Origin: Tulasnella sp. 424
Lineage: Eukaryota; Basidiomycota; Agaricomycetes; Cantharellales; Tulasnellaceae
NCBI GenBank assembly: GCA_019633425.1
Contig: WSUB01000077.1
Location: 1-64,000 of the forward strand
Length of the DNA: 64,000 nt
Reading direction: 5' to 3'
Part shown: positions 23,354 through 34,084 of the stretch, piece after piece
Position numbering within the stretch: position 1 is the stretch's first letter
Layout of the letters: each line of letters starts with the position of its first letter
The notes under the pieces: generated by a model
What the model saw: the letters and a program-made list of their open reading frames with translations, nothing else
What the model was told of the DNA's origin: nothing
Databases searched by the model: none
Position numbers and translations under genes: made by a program

Positions 23354-24708
23354 ATGTCCTCGCTACAAGTTTCCTCCCACATCTTGAAACCGTCGAAAGA
23401 ATGCCCATACTCAATCACAGCAAAATGCTACTCATCGTCCAAGAACTACTCAGGATTCGCTTATGAAGGGTTAACGTTTGTCGTGGCACATGCGACGGGG
23501 ATGCACAAAGAATGCTGGGAACCTGTCATCGAGATGCTGTTCGCCACCATGGATGCTCAGAAATCTGGAACTCAGATACGGGAGATTTGGTGCATCGATG
23601 CACCTAATCATGGGGAGGCAGCAGTGTTGAATGAAGAGTTTCTCCGAACTCATTGGTTGGAAGAATGTGAGTACCGTGCTCTTTGCAGTCACATAAGGCA
23701 CTAAAGACTCCCGTTATAGTCCCTTGGGACGAGTATGGGCGGGCTATAGGTTACTTCCTGACTGCCGGAATCGATCGGGGTGCACATGTGGACTTTAGCC
23801 AACGAAGGTTGTGCGCTTTGGGTCACTCGATGGGTGCTGTGGCTTTGTACGTCCCGTTTCACCCCTCTCTAGTCGATTTCAGAGACACTCAAGCTCCATC
23901 GCTCAAAGAGTGTGGCTCCAAAAGTCCTCTATCCCGGTTCACTTCCAACAAATGATCCTATGCGAGCCGATGATTAGCCCACCAGGTTGGCTCCCCATCT
24001 CCCGCGTGTAGCTCGATACCATAGCTAACTGAATCCTTCATTGTCTAGGAGTTGATATCTTCCCTCGAGGCGCTTTCGTAATCCCTGCCTCTTACCAACG
24101 CCGAGACGTCTGGTCGTCTCGCAAAGCAGCTCTGAAGGACTTCAACTCCAGTAAAGGCTACGCAATGTGGAATCCGCAGATAATCGAGCTGTTCGTTCAG
24201 CATGCCCTTCGGGAGCATCCAGCAAGCAAGATTGTCATAGGACCTTTCAAAGGAGTTACCCTTGCATGCGATAGGTTCCACGAGGCTGCCTGCTATCGGG
24301 GAGGTATCCCATTGGGTTCCACGATTTGTCCGCGCCTTGCCGAAGTATCTCAAGATATTCCGGTCTCTGTCGTCTTTGGAGCAGTTGAGGATAGTGTGTA
24401 AGCTTAGAATCTCACGATCTTCGCCTAGCGTTGAACTAAATCTCTGTTGAAGGGAGCTGGCTGTGAAAGAAGCAATCGCTAATCCTTCAGTTAGCGGCGT
24501 CCAATTCGCCTCAGTCCACTGGGTTGAAAAAGCTGGACACCTGGTGAGCACCTTTGAAGCAAGGTTCGAGTGAACTAATGAAACTAATACAGTAACCCTC
24601 TCCTTGGATTCGTAGGTTGTGCAAAATTCGCCTCACGGCACCGCCCAAGCTATACTAAATATCTTAACACAAATCCCTGCCACAAACCAGACCAAGAGTA
24701 AGCTTTAA
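23354..24708 (+). CDS. Alpha/beta-hydrolase fold protein, copy 2 of a tandem pair
   Basis: Paralogue of the upstream gene with the same exon plan. The start at 23354 is MSSLQVSSHILKPS. Motifs: FVVAHATGMHKECWEPVIEM, IDAPNHGEAAVLNEEFL, PWDEYGRAIGYFLTAG, nucleophile ALGHSMGAVAL, MILCEPMISPPG, VIPASYQRRDVWSSRKAA and RGGIPLGSTICPRLAEVS. Then come VSVVFGAVEDSV, VHWVEKAGHL and the tail VVQNSPHGTAQAILN, ending NQTKSKL with a stop at 24708. The C-terminal SKL tripeptide is a canonical PTS1, shared with copy 1, so a peroxisomal location is likely for both. Substrate unknown. No disabling change was seen. Confidence 0.85.
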
Positions 24709-24853
24709 GGTTCTCTAAACCCAACAAGCCGTTGTTTTCCTTTTCCGCAAAAGCAACGCGGACGCCGAAGTCCTAGCTGGCCAAATTCCCGAATGTATAA
24801 TCTAGCATATGGACCATCATAGATGACACCTAAACAATTCCTCTGAGAGCCTT

Positions 24854-27206
24854 TCAATCGAGTCGCTGTCGCTTCTGCGGATGGTGGCCAGCGTCCATCT
24901 GCACTAGCTTCCACAAGCCGATGATAACGAGAGAGATACAAGCGACAATCCAGCCCATCGTTCTGAAAGGATGCTCCGAGAAATAAACCTATAGTGATGC
25001 TGATTAGTGACCGAATTTCGCCAGAAGGATGAGCGTAGGGTACAGACCTCAAAGGACTCGAGTTTATGGTGGAAACCCTAGAGTGTTGTTATCAGCACGA
25101 TTCCACTTATAGGTACCTTTAGTTACTTACGCGCAATGTTCGCTCGACCACATTCTCCGAATGCTTCGACTTAAGCTGACCGGCATCGAGAGCTTCTAGT
25201 ACCCGGTGAACTGAAGGGCCATCGAAAGGTATCGGCTTCTTATCTCGGTCTGTGTCGTAATAGAGAAGATTCTGTGTGCAAGGAAGTCAGGACCTAAAAT
25301 CAAACAAAACCGAATAGTAGGCTGTTCACCTCGTGGTCCGCAATAATTACAGCAGGCATCGAGGTCTGCAATAAGGTAAGCTATCTGGTTGACTATGGCT
25401 GAACGTAGCTCGAGGTCGCACCTGTTTGACGCCATACATGCTCTTCAACCACTTCTGCCACTGCACTCCATCCATCCACACAAAGACCACCGGGCGTTCG
25501 TCGACCTTCCGTCCACTGGCATTCCAAGTCTTGGCCATCTCGTTCAAGGTGGCGGTGTCTGCAGCCAGCCTATCGGCGTCTCTTGTATCCGTGTCAATGG
25601 CAACGATGACGACAAATGCGCGGCTCTCGCTTCGCATGACGCTCTGGAAGTTGTCTGCAGACAGTTCATCGAAAAGGGGGAGTTTGTTCTCCAGGAGCCA
25701 TTGGGATATAGATTGAACTGGTGTCGTTGGCTCCACGTTGAATGACGAAGTGGCCTCGCCGCTCTTGATCGCGAGGATGACGGAGCCGCGAGACGGATCC
25801 TTGTTAAACTGCTTCCAAAGGAGAGGATCTTGTGATTGAACAATTGGTGGGTCTCCTAGTAGGGGTTTCGCAGCCGCCTCCACCTTGTCCTAAGTTGTCC
25901 ACGTGATCCTTCAGCTGGCGATGACAGGATATGTGTGGGGAGCAACTTACAATATCATAGCTCGACGTGTGAACGGTCCTCAGGTATAGGTAAACGACCT
26001 TCTCCGATTTGGCGGTTTCAGGGAAGGAGTTGAAGTCGATAGTCTTCAAACCTCTACCAGAATCACATTGTTCTAAGTCCCAACAGTCCAGGGTCTCTTA
26101 CTAAAGACTTACGTCGCCACTGCCTTTCGAGCAAAGTTCTCCATTGACTCCAGCTTACGGGGGCCTTTGTAATCAACGCGGCTTCCACCGTTGTATAGAT
26201 GCAAGGTTGGATAGCCTTCGACCCCTTCTTGTCGGCAAAGTTTGCCTTGCTCGTCACAGTTGACTTCGGCGACGGTGACGACACCCTTCATGTTTGACGC
26301 AAGTTCGGCCCATGCTGGATCATCGGCGTTAGCCGGCGAGGACGTATCATAAAGCTATCCGATCTCGACATACCAGGAGCTAGTTTTTTACAATGTCCAC
26401 ACCTAGACACGCGGACCGAGTTTGAGCCACAAACTCGAGATTTGGTGATTAATGCAAGCTCACCATGGGGCATAGAACTTGACAAACATGGGACCTTCGT
26501 CCAACATTGACTTGAAGTTGTCTTGCGTCAAAACCTCCAGCTTTCCTTCCGGATTGGCCCTGGCGCTGATAACCTCTTGCTGGGTGCTAGATTGGGATGA
26601 AGCCGCGACATTCTCCGCGTACGACTGGATTTGAGTATCGATGTACTTTCGCAAAACTGCGATCGCTCGGTCGCCGTTATAGACTTCTTTCTCGACGCCA
26701 TCCAGGTATCTGATAGCCTAAGGCGTTAGCAAGTTAATGCACCCGTCAAGACTCAACGCACAGTTTGATTTGAGGGTAGTACTCAATTTTGTTCGCTTGG
26801 CAAAGGTCTTCAAGAGGCATCAATGGAAGAGTCTGCACCGCTTTTCTGGACCCCTTACCTCCTTGGGTGATGCAGTTCACCTGCGCCATGTAAAAGTTGG
26901 ATGCTGATTCAGCAGCTTGATATTCCTCGGTCAGTTGTCTCCATGTTGGTTCAAAACTCCTGCAGTGTGGACAATACGGGCTGAAGTGCTCCACGAGCCT
27001 AGAAAACGCAAAGAGCTTGTCAATCTCGAGAAAAGGCATGTCAGCACGGCAAACGTCAAAGGCACTCACCACATTCCCTTGGCGACGCTCGACGAAAAGT
27101 TATCCATGGCAAGTTGCTTGAGGTCGTTGGCTTCTGCTACGGGAGCACCCAGCACGAAGGTAGCGAAGGCGCATAGTATGGGTGACCACGAAAGTGAAAT
27201 TAGCAT
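24854..27206 (-). CDS. Membrane-anchored protein disulfide isomerase with two thioredoxin domains (CPHC and CGHC)
   Basis: ER-type oxidoreductase. The start at 27206 gives a signal peptide (MLISLSWSPILCAFATFVLG). Thioredoxin domain 1 has WLVEHFSPYCPHCRSFEPTW. Then comes VRYLDG-like sequence with EKEVYNGDRAIAVLRKYID. Domain 2 reads [40 protein letters not shown] and TLHLYNGGSRVDYKGPR. Redox-inactive thioredoxin-like domains follow (VQSISQWLLENKLPLFDELS, RPVVFVWMDGVQWQKWL, MPAVIIADHE). A single membrane helix near the end (MGWIVACISLVIIGLWKLV) and a short basic tail (HHPQKRQRLD) close the protein at 24854. About ten exons. Topology fits type I ER proteins such as Eps1 or TMX-like PDIs. Exon borders between 26290 and 26760 are approximate. 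Confidence 0.88.
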
Positions 27207-27468
27207 TGTGGATGGTTACTGGTCGACGGAAGTGTTAAAAAAGGGTGTTTGGAGGGAGATTGGCGTCTCTGGGACGTATCGTTGGCCTTCCAAGTCCGCT
27301 GGTCAGGTGCTCAGTAATACAGTGCGTCAGCGTCGAGTATGATGTGGAGGCGGGGTGTAGGAACGGTACCAGTCTAGCTTGAGACAAGCAAACAACGCCA
27401 AATGTTCACAACTCTATTATTATACCAAGTGGATTTAAAAAGTTCTCTCTGATGCCAAATTTATCTAT

Positions 27469-28624
27469 CTAGGAGAAGTAAGGAAGAATGTACGAGAGTT
27501 TCTTCTTGTCCTCCTCAGTCTGAGCTTGACCTTGAGTGATGACGGAGTATTGCATGCTTCCCTCTCCGTCTGTGATGACATCGCCCTTCAACAACGCGTT
27601 GCTGACATCTTCGATGAGCGCTGCCGCAACTTTACGGGACGTGTCTGCATTAGTCTTGAGGGTTTTGATCACTTCGGCCACAGTAACCGGCTCTTCCCCA
27701 ACGCGCCAGCTATCATAATCCGTCGATGTAGCAATCAACGCGTAACTGGAATCTCGCTGGATGAGTCGTTTGGATCGCAGAGATTGCTGCATTCCCTTAC
27801 CTCAACTCAGCCTCTCTAGCCAGTTTCGCTTCTGGAAGGGTGCTCATATTTATGATATCACCGCCCCATGCCCGATACATGTTGCTCTCCGCTCGTGTCG
27901 AGAACTGTGGCCCTTCCATGACCACGACACACTTCTCGGTGTGCAGTTGGACCCCAGGCGCTCCCGTTTCCAACTCCTTTCTGACAAGGGGCTCAATTAG
28001 ACGGATCAACTGGCCACTGAACGGCTCGCCAAACATTGCATGTCCGACAATGTTGGTTCCCTCGAAGAACGAGGAAGGTCTGATCCCCTTCGTCCTGTCA
28101 ATAATTTGGGAAGGGATGACGAAATCACCGGGGCGAATCTCTTCTCGCAAAGATCCGACAGCAGAAAAAGCAACGATAGCTTTGACCCCAAGTGACTTGA
28201 GAGCAGCAATATTCGCCCGCGTTGGGACAGAGGATGGGTTGATGTTGTGGGCCGTTCCGTGTCGAGCGATGAAGGCAACGCGAACGCCTGACGGAAGGGC
28301 AGAGATGGTGATGGGAGAACTAGGGAATCCCCATGGCTGGACACATGCTCGTCAGCACCATCTCTTTTCTTCTATTCGGTATGCTTACGGTCTCGGGGTT
28401 GACCTCCTTACTGGGGAGTTGGGTGATTAGACCAAAATCAGTGCTCGACAGTAAAAGGGGCTTACATGGGAGTCAAGTGTTCGAGATGGTACAGTCCACT
28501 CCCACCGATTACTCCCACTAGAACAGGGCCTATAGAGATGGCAAGCCCGGCTAATTAACACGCTATGCTCGCGGAGAAGGAAGTGAGTTGACTTGGACGC
28601 ACCATCTTGAACTGCTTCAGCCAT
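27469..28624 (-). CDS. MEU1: S-methyl-5'-thioadenosine phosphorylase (methionine salvage)
   Basis: Cleaves methylthioadenosine with phosphate to adenine and methylthioribose-1-phosphate in the methionine salvage pathway. A small first exon (MAEAVQDG, start 28624) joins through a GTGCGT intron to [20 protein letters not shown] and YHLEHLTPM. The following exons have [20 protein letters not shown], the phosphate-site motif [19 protein letters not shown], and [20 protein letters not shown]. The substrate site reads [54 protein letters not shown]. The tail ends in [12 protein letters not shown]. Motifs are complete and the length is normal. It is divergent from the alkyltransferase gene to the right. 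Confidence 0.93.
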
Positions 28625-29336
28625 CGGTTCGTTTAGAAAGAGTTATGCAGGGATAAAGTCGAGTTGGTAATCGCTATAAATTGGTGGGAGACCTTTAGTA
28701 ATGAAAGAAGAATGATGGTGCAATCGCGGAGGTCGGGCCCCTCATCTATCACGCCGACGGAGGTAGTGGACATAACATGGAGGTCGGTTTGTTTACCCCG
28801 CGTCTTTCGGCTCCGCGTCCTGATCCACCACTCCGACTCCCTTGAATCCTAGCCCACCTTTTGCAGTCCACGCAACACCCACCATACTGCATTCATGTGG
28901 AACGAAGCCAAGGAATACTCAACCTCTCTGGGGAGGGTCCTTATCCAAGTTCGCAATGGGCAAAGCCGTGGCGTCGAATTCGGAACAAGCAGCCAAACCA
29001 AACTTCAGAGCGCTGGTCAAACGATGAAAAGCACTCCCGGGACAGCGAATATAAAGGAACGAGCCCCATTGATGAAGGACGCGGACGTGTCTTCTGGTCG
29101 GGAGCAATCTAACCATTCGGGGGACGGCGGGGCCCTTGCCATCGGAGACGAAAAGATCGAAGAAATACCTGCGCCAGCTCTTCTGGCCGAAACCGCTCCC
29201 ACCTCATCCACTCCAACCTCCTCGAATATCAATTATCCAGAACCAAATACATCTCAACGAACGGCTTACAAAAGATCGGGAGGCAAAGTGGGTCGTTTTC
29301 TCTGGCCTGGCGCGCTTGACTGTCTTATATTCTAAA
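28625..29336. other. Divergent intergenic region with an unexplained open frame
   Basis: It lies between the MTA phosphorylase start and the alkyltransferase start. An ATG at 29023 opens a frame of about 100 codons biased to Ala, Glu, Ser and Pro that runs to 29335. It overlaps no domain and stops just before the alkyltransferase ATG. It could be a short upstream gene, an upstream ORF or chance. Confidence 0.35.
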
Positions 29337-29817
29337 ATGAACCACCAGACGGTAACACAACATCAGTGGGACGTATATGATTTCATTCGTACTATTCCAA
29401 GGGGTAAGGTTGTCACCTATAAGGTCAGTATCACTTTTATGGAACTCTCTCAATGCTACCGGTGGTTGACTTTCAATTTACTGGCCACAGGATATCACAA
29501 TCGCCCTTCGTTCTGGTTCCCCTCGATCAGGTCAGTCACGCTCATGGATTCTCTGACTTCTCCAAGTATTCACAGTCTTGTTTCGCTTAGTCGGAACAGC
29601 TCTCCGCGATAATCCTTTCGCGCCTTATATACCCTGCCACCGCGTTATCGCGTCCAACCTTTACGTGGGCGGGTATTGCGGAGAATGGGGTCCACAAAGC
29701 AAATCTGGTACTCAGTACCATCGAAAGCTGGATTTTCTGAGGGAGGAGGGGGTAAAGTTCGATGGAAAGGGCAAACTTCTCGATACGAAATACCTTTGGA
29801 TTAGGAAGCAAGCTTAG
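29337..29817 (+). CDS. Minimal O6-alkylguanine-DNA alkyltransferase with active-site Cys
   Basis: DNA repair protein that transfers alkyl groups from O6-alkylguanine to its own cysteine. Three exons (29337-29423, 29491-29530, 29591-29817) sum to 354 nt, giving 117 aa. It reads MNHQTVTQHQWDVYDFIRTI, PRGKVVTYKDITIALRSGSP, RSVGTALRDNPFAPYIPCHR and VIASNLYVGGYCGEWG, with the active-site motif PCHRV intact. Only the C-terminal DNA-binding and catalytic domain is present. Its size equals that of the alkyltransferase-like (ATL) proteins, which however carry Trp at the Cys position. A longer in-frame N-terminus upstream is open but has no ATG in good context and no family support. Confidence 0.88.
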
Positions 29818-30259
29818 CCTTAGACTCGAAATATGATTTTTCAGTCGTAGAACCTCTGATGGATATTAGTGGTTAGATAGAGCTGGAATTGATGGAGGCA
29901 TCTAAGCACAGCATCGATAACTAGATCGGTGCATCGAGGGGATAAAGTTGTTGCAAAGTCCGTACAACGACCGGAAGCACAGCTCCAAACGCCAGCTCGC
30001 GAAGGTGAAAGTTGTCAGCCTCTCTTTTTCCAAATTGAAAGACAAGTCCGACCAGGGGCCTCGGAAAGAGCAACGAGGCGAATTGCTGCTTGGACTGGGT
30101 TAGTGGGAAGGGATGTTCGCATAGAAATATTGGTCACATAAAAGTATTTGGACTAAACTGAAGAAGCGATCGGAGACACCGGAGGTAACGTTCGGAAACA
30201 TGATCATGTGATCCAACGTTGAATTAGGAGCTCAGACCCTTCTTCTGCAACTCCGACTC
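29818..30259. other. Upstream region of Gag-like gene A
   Basis: No gene. Near 30164-30195 is a block (GAAGCGATCGGAGACACCGG) that recurs at 32100-32119, at a similar distance from the start of copy B. It marks the tandem duplication of the A/B unit including its promoter. Confidence 0.5.
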
Positions 30260-31793
30260 ATGTCTCAAAACACAGACGAGCCTGGATCCGTTAAATTCAG
30301 AGGCAAAAGTGGGAAAGAATGCGATTCTTTCATCCGCTATATACGTCGAACAGCGTTTGAGAGGGGCAAGCACAAGGACTACGAATGGATGGCCGGATTT
30401 GCTTCAAGCCTGTATTCTGGGAGAGCTCTTCGCTGGCATANNNNNNNNNNNNNNNNNNNNNNNNNNNNNNNNNNNNNNNNNNNNNNNNNNNNNNNNNNNN
30501 NNNNNNNNNNNNNNNNNNNNNNNNNNNNNNNNNNNNAGAGGGGCAAGCACAAGGACTACGAATGGATGGCCGGATTTGCTTCAAGCCTGTATTCTGGGAG
30601 AGCTCTTCGCTGGCATAGCAAGCTGGAGGACGAAGTCAGAGAGAACTGGAAGCTTCTCGAGCAAGAAATGATTGAGGAGTTCGGCGTTCAAAGTGAAGAC
30701 TCGGGGGGTTCGGAAGAGGATAAGGCCCAAATAAGGTAAGTGATTCGAGCGGGCAACCAAACTCTAGGACACATTCATCCATTCAGTTTGTAGCTACAAG
30801 CTGAGGGTTGGCGCCGAGGACATAGATGGGAGAAGTAATCATAGCTCTTACTCGGACTTCGACGCAGCAACGAGCGCTGCGAGGTCTCCGACACCATCAT
30901 CGGCACCCACACCGCTTCCTGGAGCAAAAAAACTGATACGAGACCCAACGGGATATACAGGCGTCATTCAGATTTCCTTTATGAGCCAACCGTCCGGACT
31001 TTCCCAAGCTGCAAAGGCTGTGTTGGACCCCGCGCAAGTATGGTATATCGGAAGAGAGCCAAAGGAGGACGACGGTCGCTTATCGTTAACCAATAGCCTA
31101 GAAAAGGCGCTGCGCGTGAAATTTGAAAATCAACGTGTGCTCAAAATAACGGTGAGTACCCGATCACACCGCCAGAACCATTTCCTAACGGAAGATCGGG
31201 TAAGAACGCTGCAACGACCTATCGATGGCTAGGAATCCGTTGGGTGTCTTCGGAGGGTCCTCGCATAGCCCTTGACTCTACACAGTACGTGCTGCCTTGT
31301 GGATCAACAATTTCCATTCTGAGACCGTTTTACTGGTAGCCACGCGGTGTTGGTTTGTGTGGATGGCGTGGACTTGAAGACACAGACATGTAGCGGCTCA
31401 AAGCTTGCAAGAGGACAGATCAGTCACTCCAGCTGGGCTCTCGCTGGCCGTACGCACGAGATTATGTTGAAGTGGCCACGACCGGTTCAGGACCGCCAGG
31501 CGCTGGGTATGTGATCTTGTGCCACCGACGAACGAGTAAGCTTGATCAGTATCCCATGGATTCTTTTTAACAGGGAACATGGCAGACCTACCAGCAGTTC
31601 TAAATGTTAGCGAAAGTCGATTGGCCTTCCTTGCCGGAAGGCCAGGAGACTTCTTCCGTACTATGGGCGAAGCAAACTATGCTAGCGTGGTAAGAATTTC
31701 TCGACTTTGGCTTGGTTTAGAAAGCGAAATTAATTACCTTTGGTTTATTTTCTCGTCATTTCGCAGCGGCTGAAGTTTCATCCTGACTGGTGA
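30260..31793 (+). CDS. Gag-like family protein, copy A (subfamily 1), interrupted by an assembly gap
   Basis: Function unknown. The start at 30260 reads MSQNTDEPGSVKFRGKSGKE. The Gag-like helical domain follows (CDSFIRYIRRTAF, GKHKDYEWMAGFASSLYSGR, ALRWHSKLEDEVRENWKLLE, QEMIEEFG), similar to Retrotrans_gag. A run of N at 30441-30536 falls inside it and is flanked by two identical 81-bp copies, so removing one copy restores the normal domain. After a GTAAGT intron come a Ser/Thr/Pro linker and a beta module (DPAQVWYIGR, SLEKALRVKFENQRVLKI). Later exons read WLGIRWVSSEGPRIALDS and VLVCVDGVDLKTQTCSGSKL. The end is ADLPAVLNVSESRLAFLAGR, GDFF and a micro-exon RLKFHPDW, with a stop at 31793. No other disabling change was seen. 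Confidence 0.75.
30441..30536. other. Assembly gap (96 N) with duplicated flanks
   Basis: The 81 bases before the gap (30360-30440) are repeated exactly right after it (30537-30617). This is the pattern of two contig ends that overlap but were not merged. The duplication is most likely artificial. Confidence 0.85.
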
Positions 31794-32209
31794 ATGGGTG
31801 CACATCGTGTGCTTAAGATGGCGTCTTGACCAATGTCCCATTTACTCTCGGTATTGGGCGATTTTAAGAGCTATGTACCTCATTCTAGTGCACTATTTCT
31901 TCGCATAATATGCGGTTCTTTGGTTTCACCTGCCGCGCTTTTACCGTCTCTGAAGCATCAACCTGTAGTATTTGCATCGACGAGTGGAGTTTAAACATAA
32001 CGCATTAATACGAGTAGCTCCTTGGGCCAGACTAATGGGAATGGATTGGTCCGCGTGGAATTGGCCGCGGTCACATAGAAGTACTTGAAGTAAAGTAAAG
32101 GGAGCGATCGGAGACACCGGAGGTGATCGGACACATTTGTCATATGATCCGGAACTTGGCTTCCTCCCTTAGCCCATCTCGGACCCCCTTTCTCCTGCAG
32201 CTCGGAATA
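31794..32209. other. Spacer between Gag-like genes A and B
   Basis: No gene. It holds the 3' flank of A, which resembles the 3' flank of B at 33567-33640, and the B promoter with the same GGAGCGATCGGAGACACCGG block as upstream of A. Confidence 0.5.
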
Positions 32210-33566
32210 ATGTCTCAAAGCATGGCCGGGCCTGGGTTCAGTAAATTCAAAGGCAAAAGCGGCAAAGAATGTGATTCTTTTATCCGCTATATCCGTCGAA
32301 CGGCGTTTGAGGAGGGCAAGCACAAGGACTACGAATGGATGGCCGGATTTGCTTCAAGCCTGTATTCTGGGAGAGCTCTTCGCTGGCATAGCAAGCTGGA
32401 GGACGAAGTCAGAGAGAATTGGAAGCGTCTCGAGCAAGAAATGATTGAAGAGTTCGGTGTTAGTGATGACTCGGGGGATTCGGAAAAGGACGAGGCCCCT
32501 GTGGGGTAAGTGGTCCGAACGAATCACCGAGCTGTAGGACACATCTTCATCGGCTCAGTTTATAGCCACAAGCTGAGAATTGGCATCGAAGGCATGGACG
32601 GGAGAAGTAATCATAGCTATCAATCGGACTTCGACGCTGCAACGACAACAGCGAGGTCGCCGACACCATCTTCGGCATCTACACCAGTTACCGGACCAAA
32701 AAAGGTGATACGTGACCCAACAGGATATACAGGCGTCATTCAGATTGCCCTTATTAGCCTACCATCTGGGCTTTCCGAAGCCGCGAAGGCTCGGTGGGAT
32801 CCGGCTTCCATCTGGTATATCCGAAACAAGGGGACCGAGGTCGAGGGCCAGTTAACGTTGACCAGTAGGCGAGAAGATGCACTACGGGTGACGTTCGAAA
32901 ATCAGCATGTGCTCAAAATAACGGTGAGTATATGCTCATAACGAGGCAGAACCATTCCTAAAGGGGGATCGTCCAAGAACACTGAGACGAAGTATCAATG
33001 GCTGGGAGTCCGTTGGGTGCATTCGGGAGCTCCTCACGTATCCCTTGACTCTACGGAGTACGTGTTGCTTTGCGCATAAACGATTTCCGTTCCGAGACGG
33101 TTTCAATTGTAGTTACGCAGTCCTTGTCCGCGTTGATGGAGTGGATTCAAAGACACAGACATGTATTGGCTCCAATCTCGCAGGAGGACAGATCAGTCAC
33201 ACTAACTGGGCTCTCGCTGGCCGCACCCATGAAATTATGTCCAAGTGGGAACGACCTGTTCAAGATCGCCGAAGGCTGGGTATGTGACCTTGTGGCATCG
33301 ACGAGCGGGATGGCTTAATCAATATCTCACGGGCTTGTTTGAACAGGGCACATGGCAGACTTACCGGCAGTTCTAAATCTCGACAACCATCGATTGGCTT
33401 TCCTTGCTGGAAGGCCCGGAGACTTCTTCCATGCGATGAGTGGAGACGGTTATGCTAGTGTCGTAAGTACTTCCAGAATACCGCTTTGGTCCGGAAGGTG
33501 AAACTGATCACCTTCGGTTCTTTTCTTATTGTGCCGCAGCGGCTGGTGTTTCATCCTGACCAGTGA
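32210..33566 (+). CDS. Gag-like family protein, copy B (subfamily 1)
   Basis: Intact tandem paralogue of copy A, function unknown. The start at 32210 reads MSQSMAGPGFSKFKGKSGKE. The Gag-like domain follows (CDSFIRYIRRTAFEEGKHKD, YEWMAGFASSLYSGRALRWH, SKLEDEVRENWKRLEQEMIE). After introns come the beta module (DPTGYTGVIQIALISLPSGL, WDPASIWYIRNKG, REDALRVTFENQHVLKIT) and WLGVRWVHSGAPHVSLDS. Then come YAVLVRVDGVDSKTQTCIGS and NLAGGQISHTNWALAGRTHE, then ADLPAVLNLDNHRLAFLAGR and GYASV. A micro-exon RLVFHPDQ and a stop at 33566 close it. Six introns keep frame. No zinc knuckle, protease or polymerase motif is present, so this is a host gene rather than a retroelement. Confidence 0.82.
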
Positions 33567-34084
33567 ATGGGTGCATACAGTCCGGTTACAATAGTGTCGT
33601 GACCAATCGCAATGTCCGGATCACTCTTGGTATCGGGCAATTCTAGGAGGTACATCCATCACCTATTTCATTATGTCCATGCATACGACGTGGCTGTTCG
33701 ATGTTTCTGTTTCCGTCGCTTCGTCGATACATGCAATTGCGTTATAAACTTGCGGTGTTTCCACTAAGGAATGAGGTTTATGCATCTCACCAACAGACCG
33801 CCCCAAAGTCTGGGACGTCTTCCAAGCCATATGTAACTCGCCAAATGAATGAGACCTTTCTATCGCACTTGATACTATTAGCATTTTTTATCGCTGTCCC
33901 TTGTTTGGCGGCGGGCTGGCTTTCTACGCTCCACGCTCTCCGCATTATTCGGCTTGCGACCGGCAGTTTGGACTTGCATCACGCGACGTCTCCCGCGCGC
34001 AAGTTCCTCGACCACCACCAACTGCTACAAGGCTTCAACATCACAGCTTTGAAGTAGTTACCCATCCTATCTTCGCTGTTCAGA
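33567..34084. other. Spacer, no supported gene
   Basis: This is the 3' flank of copy B and the upstream region of the decarboxylase gene. The open frame at 33701-34057 has no recognisable features. Confidence 0.5.

Noticed and set aside
30260..33566. A and B as a live retrotransposon
   Set aside because: Each has about six introns, no LTRs were found at its ends, and no protease, reverse transcriptase or integrase follows the Gag-like domain.
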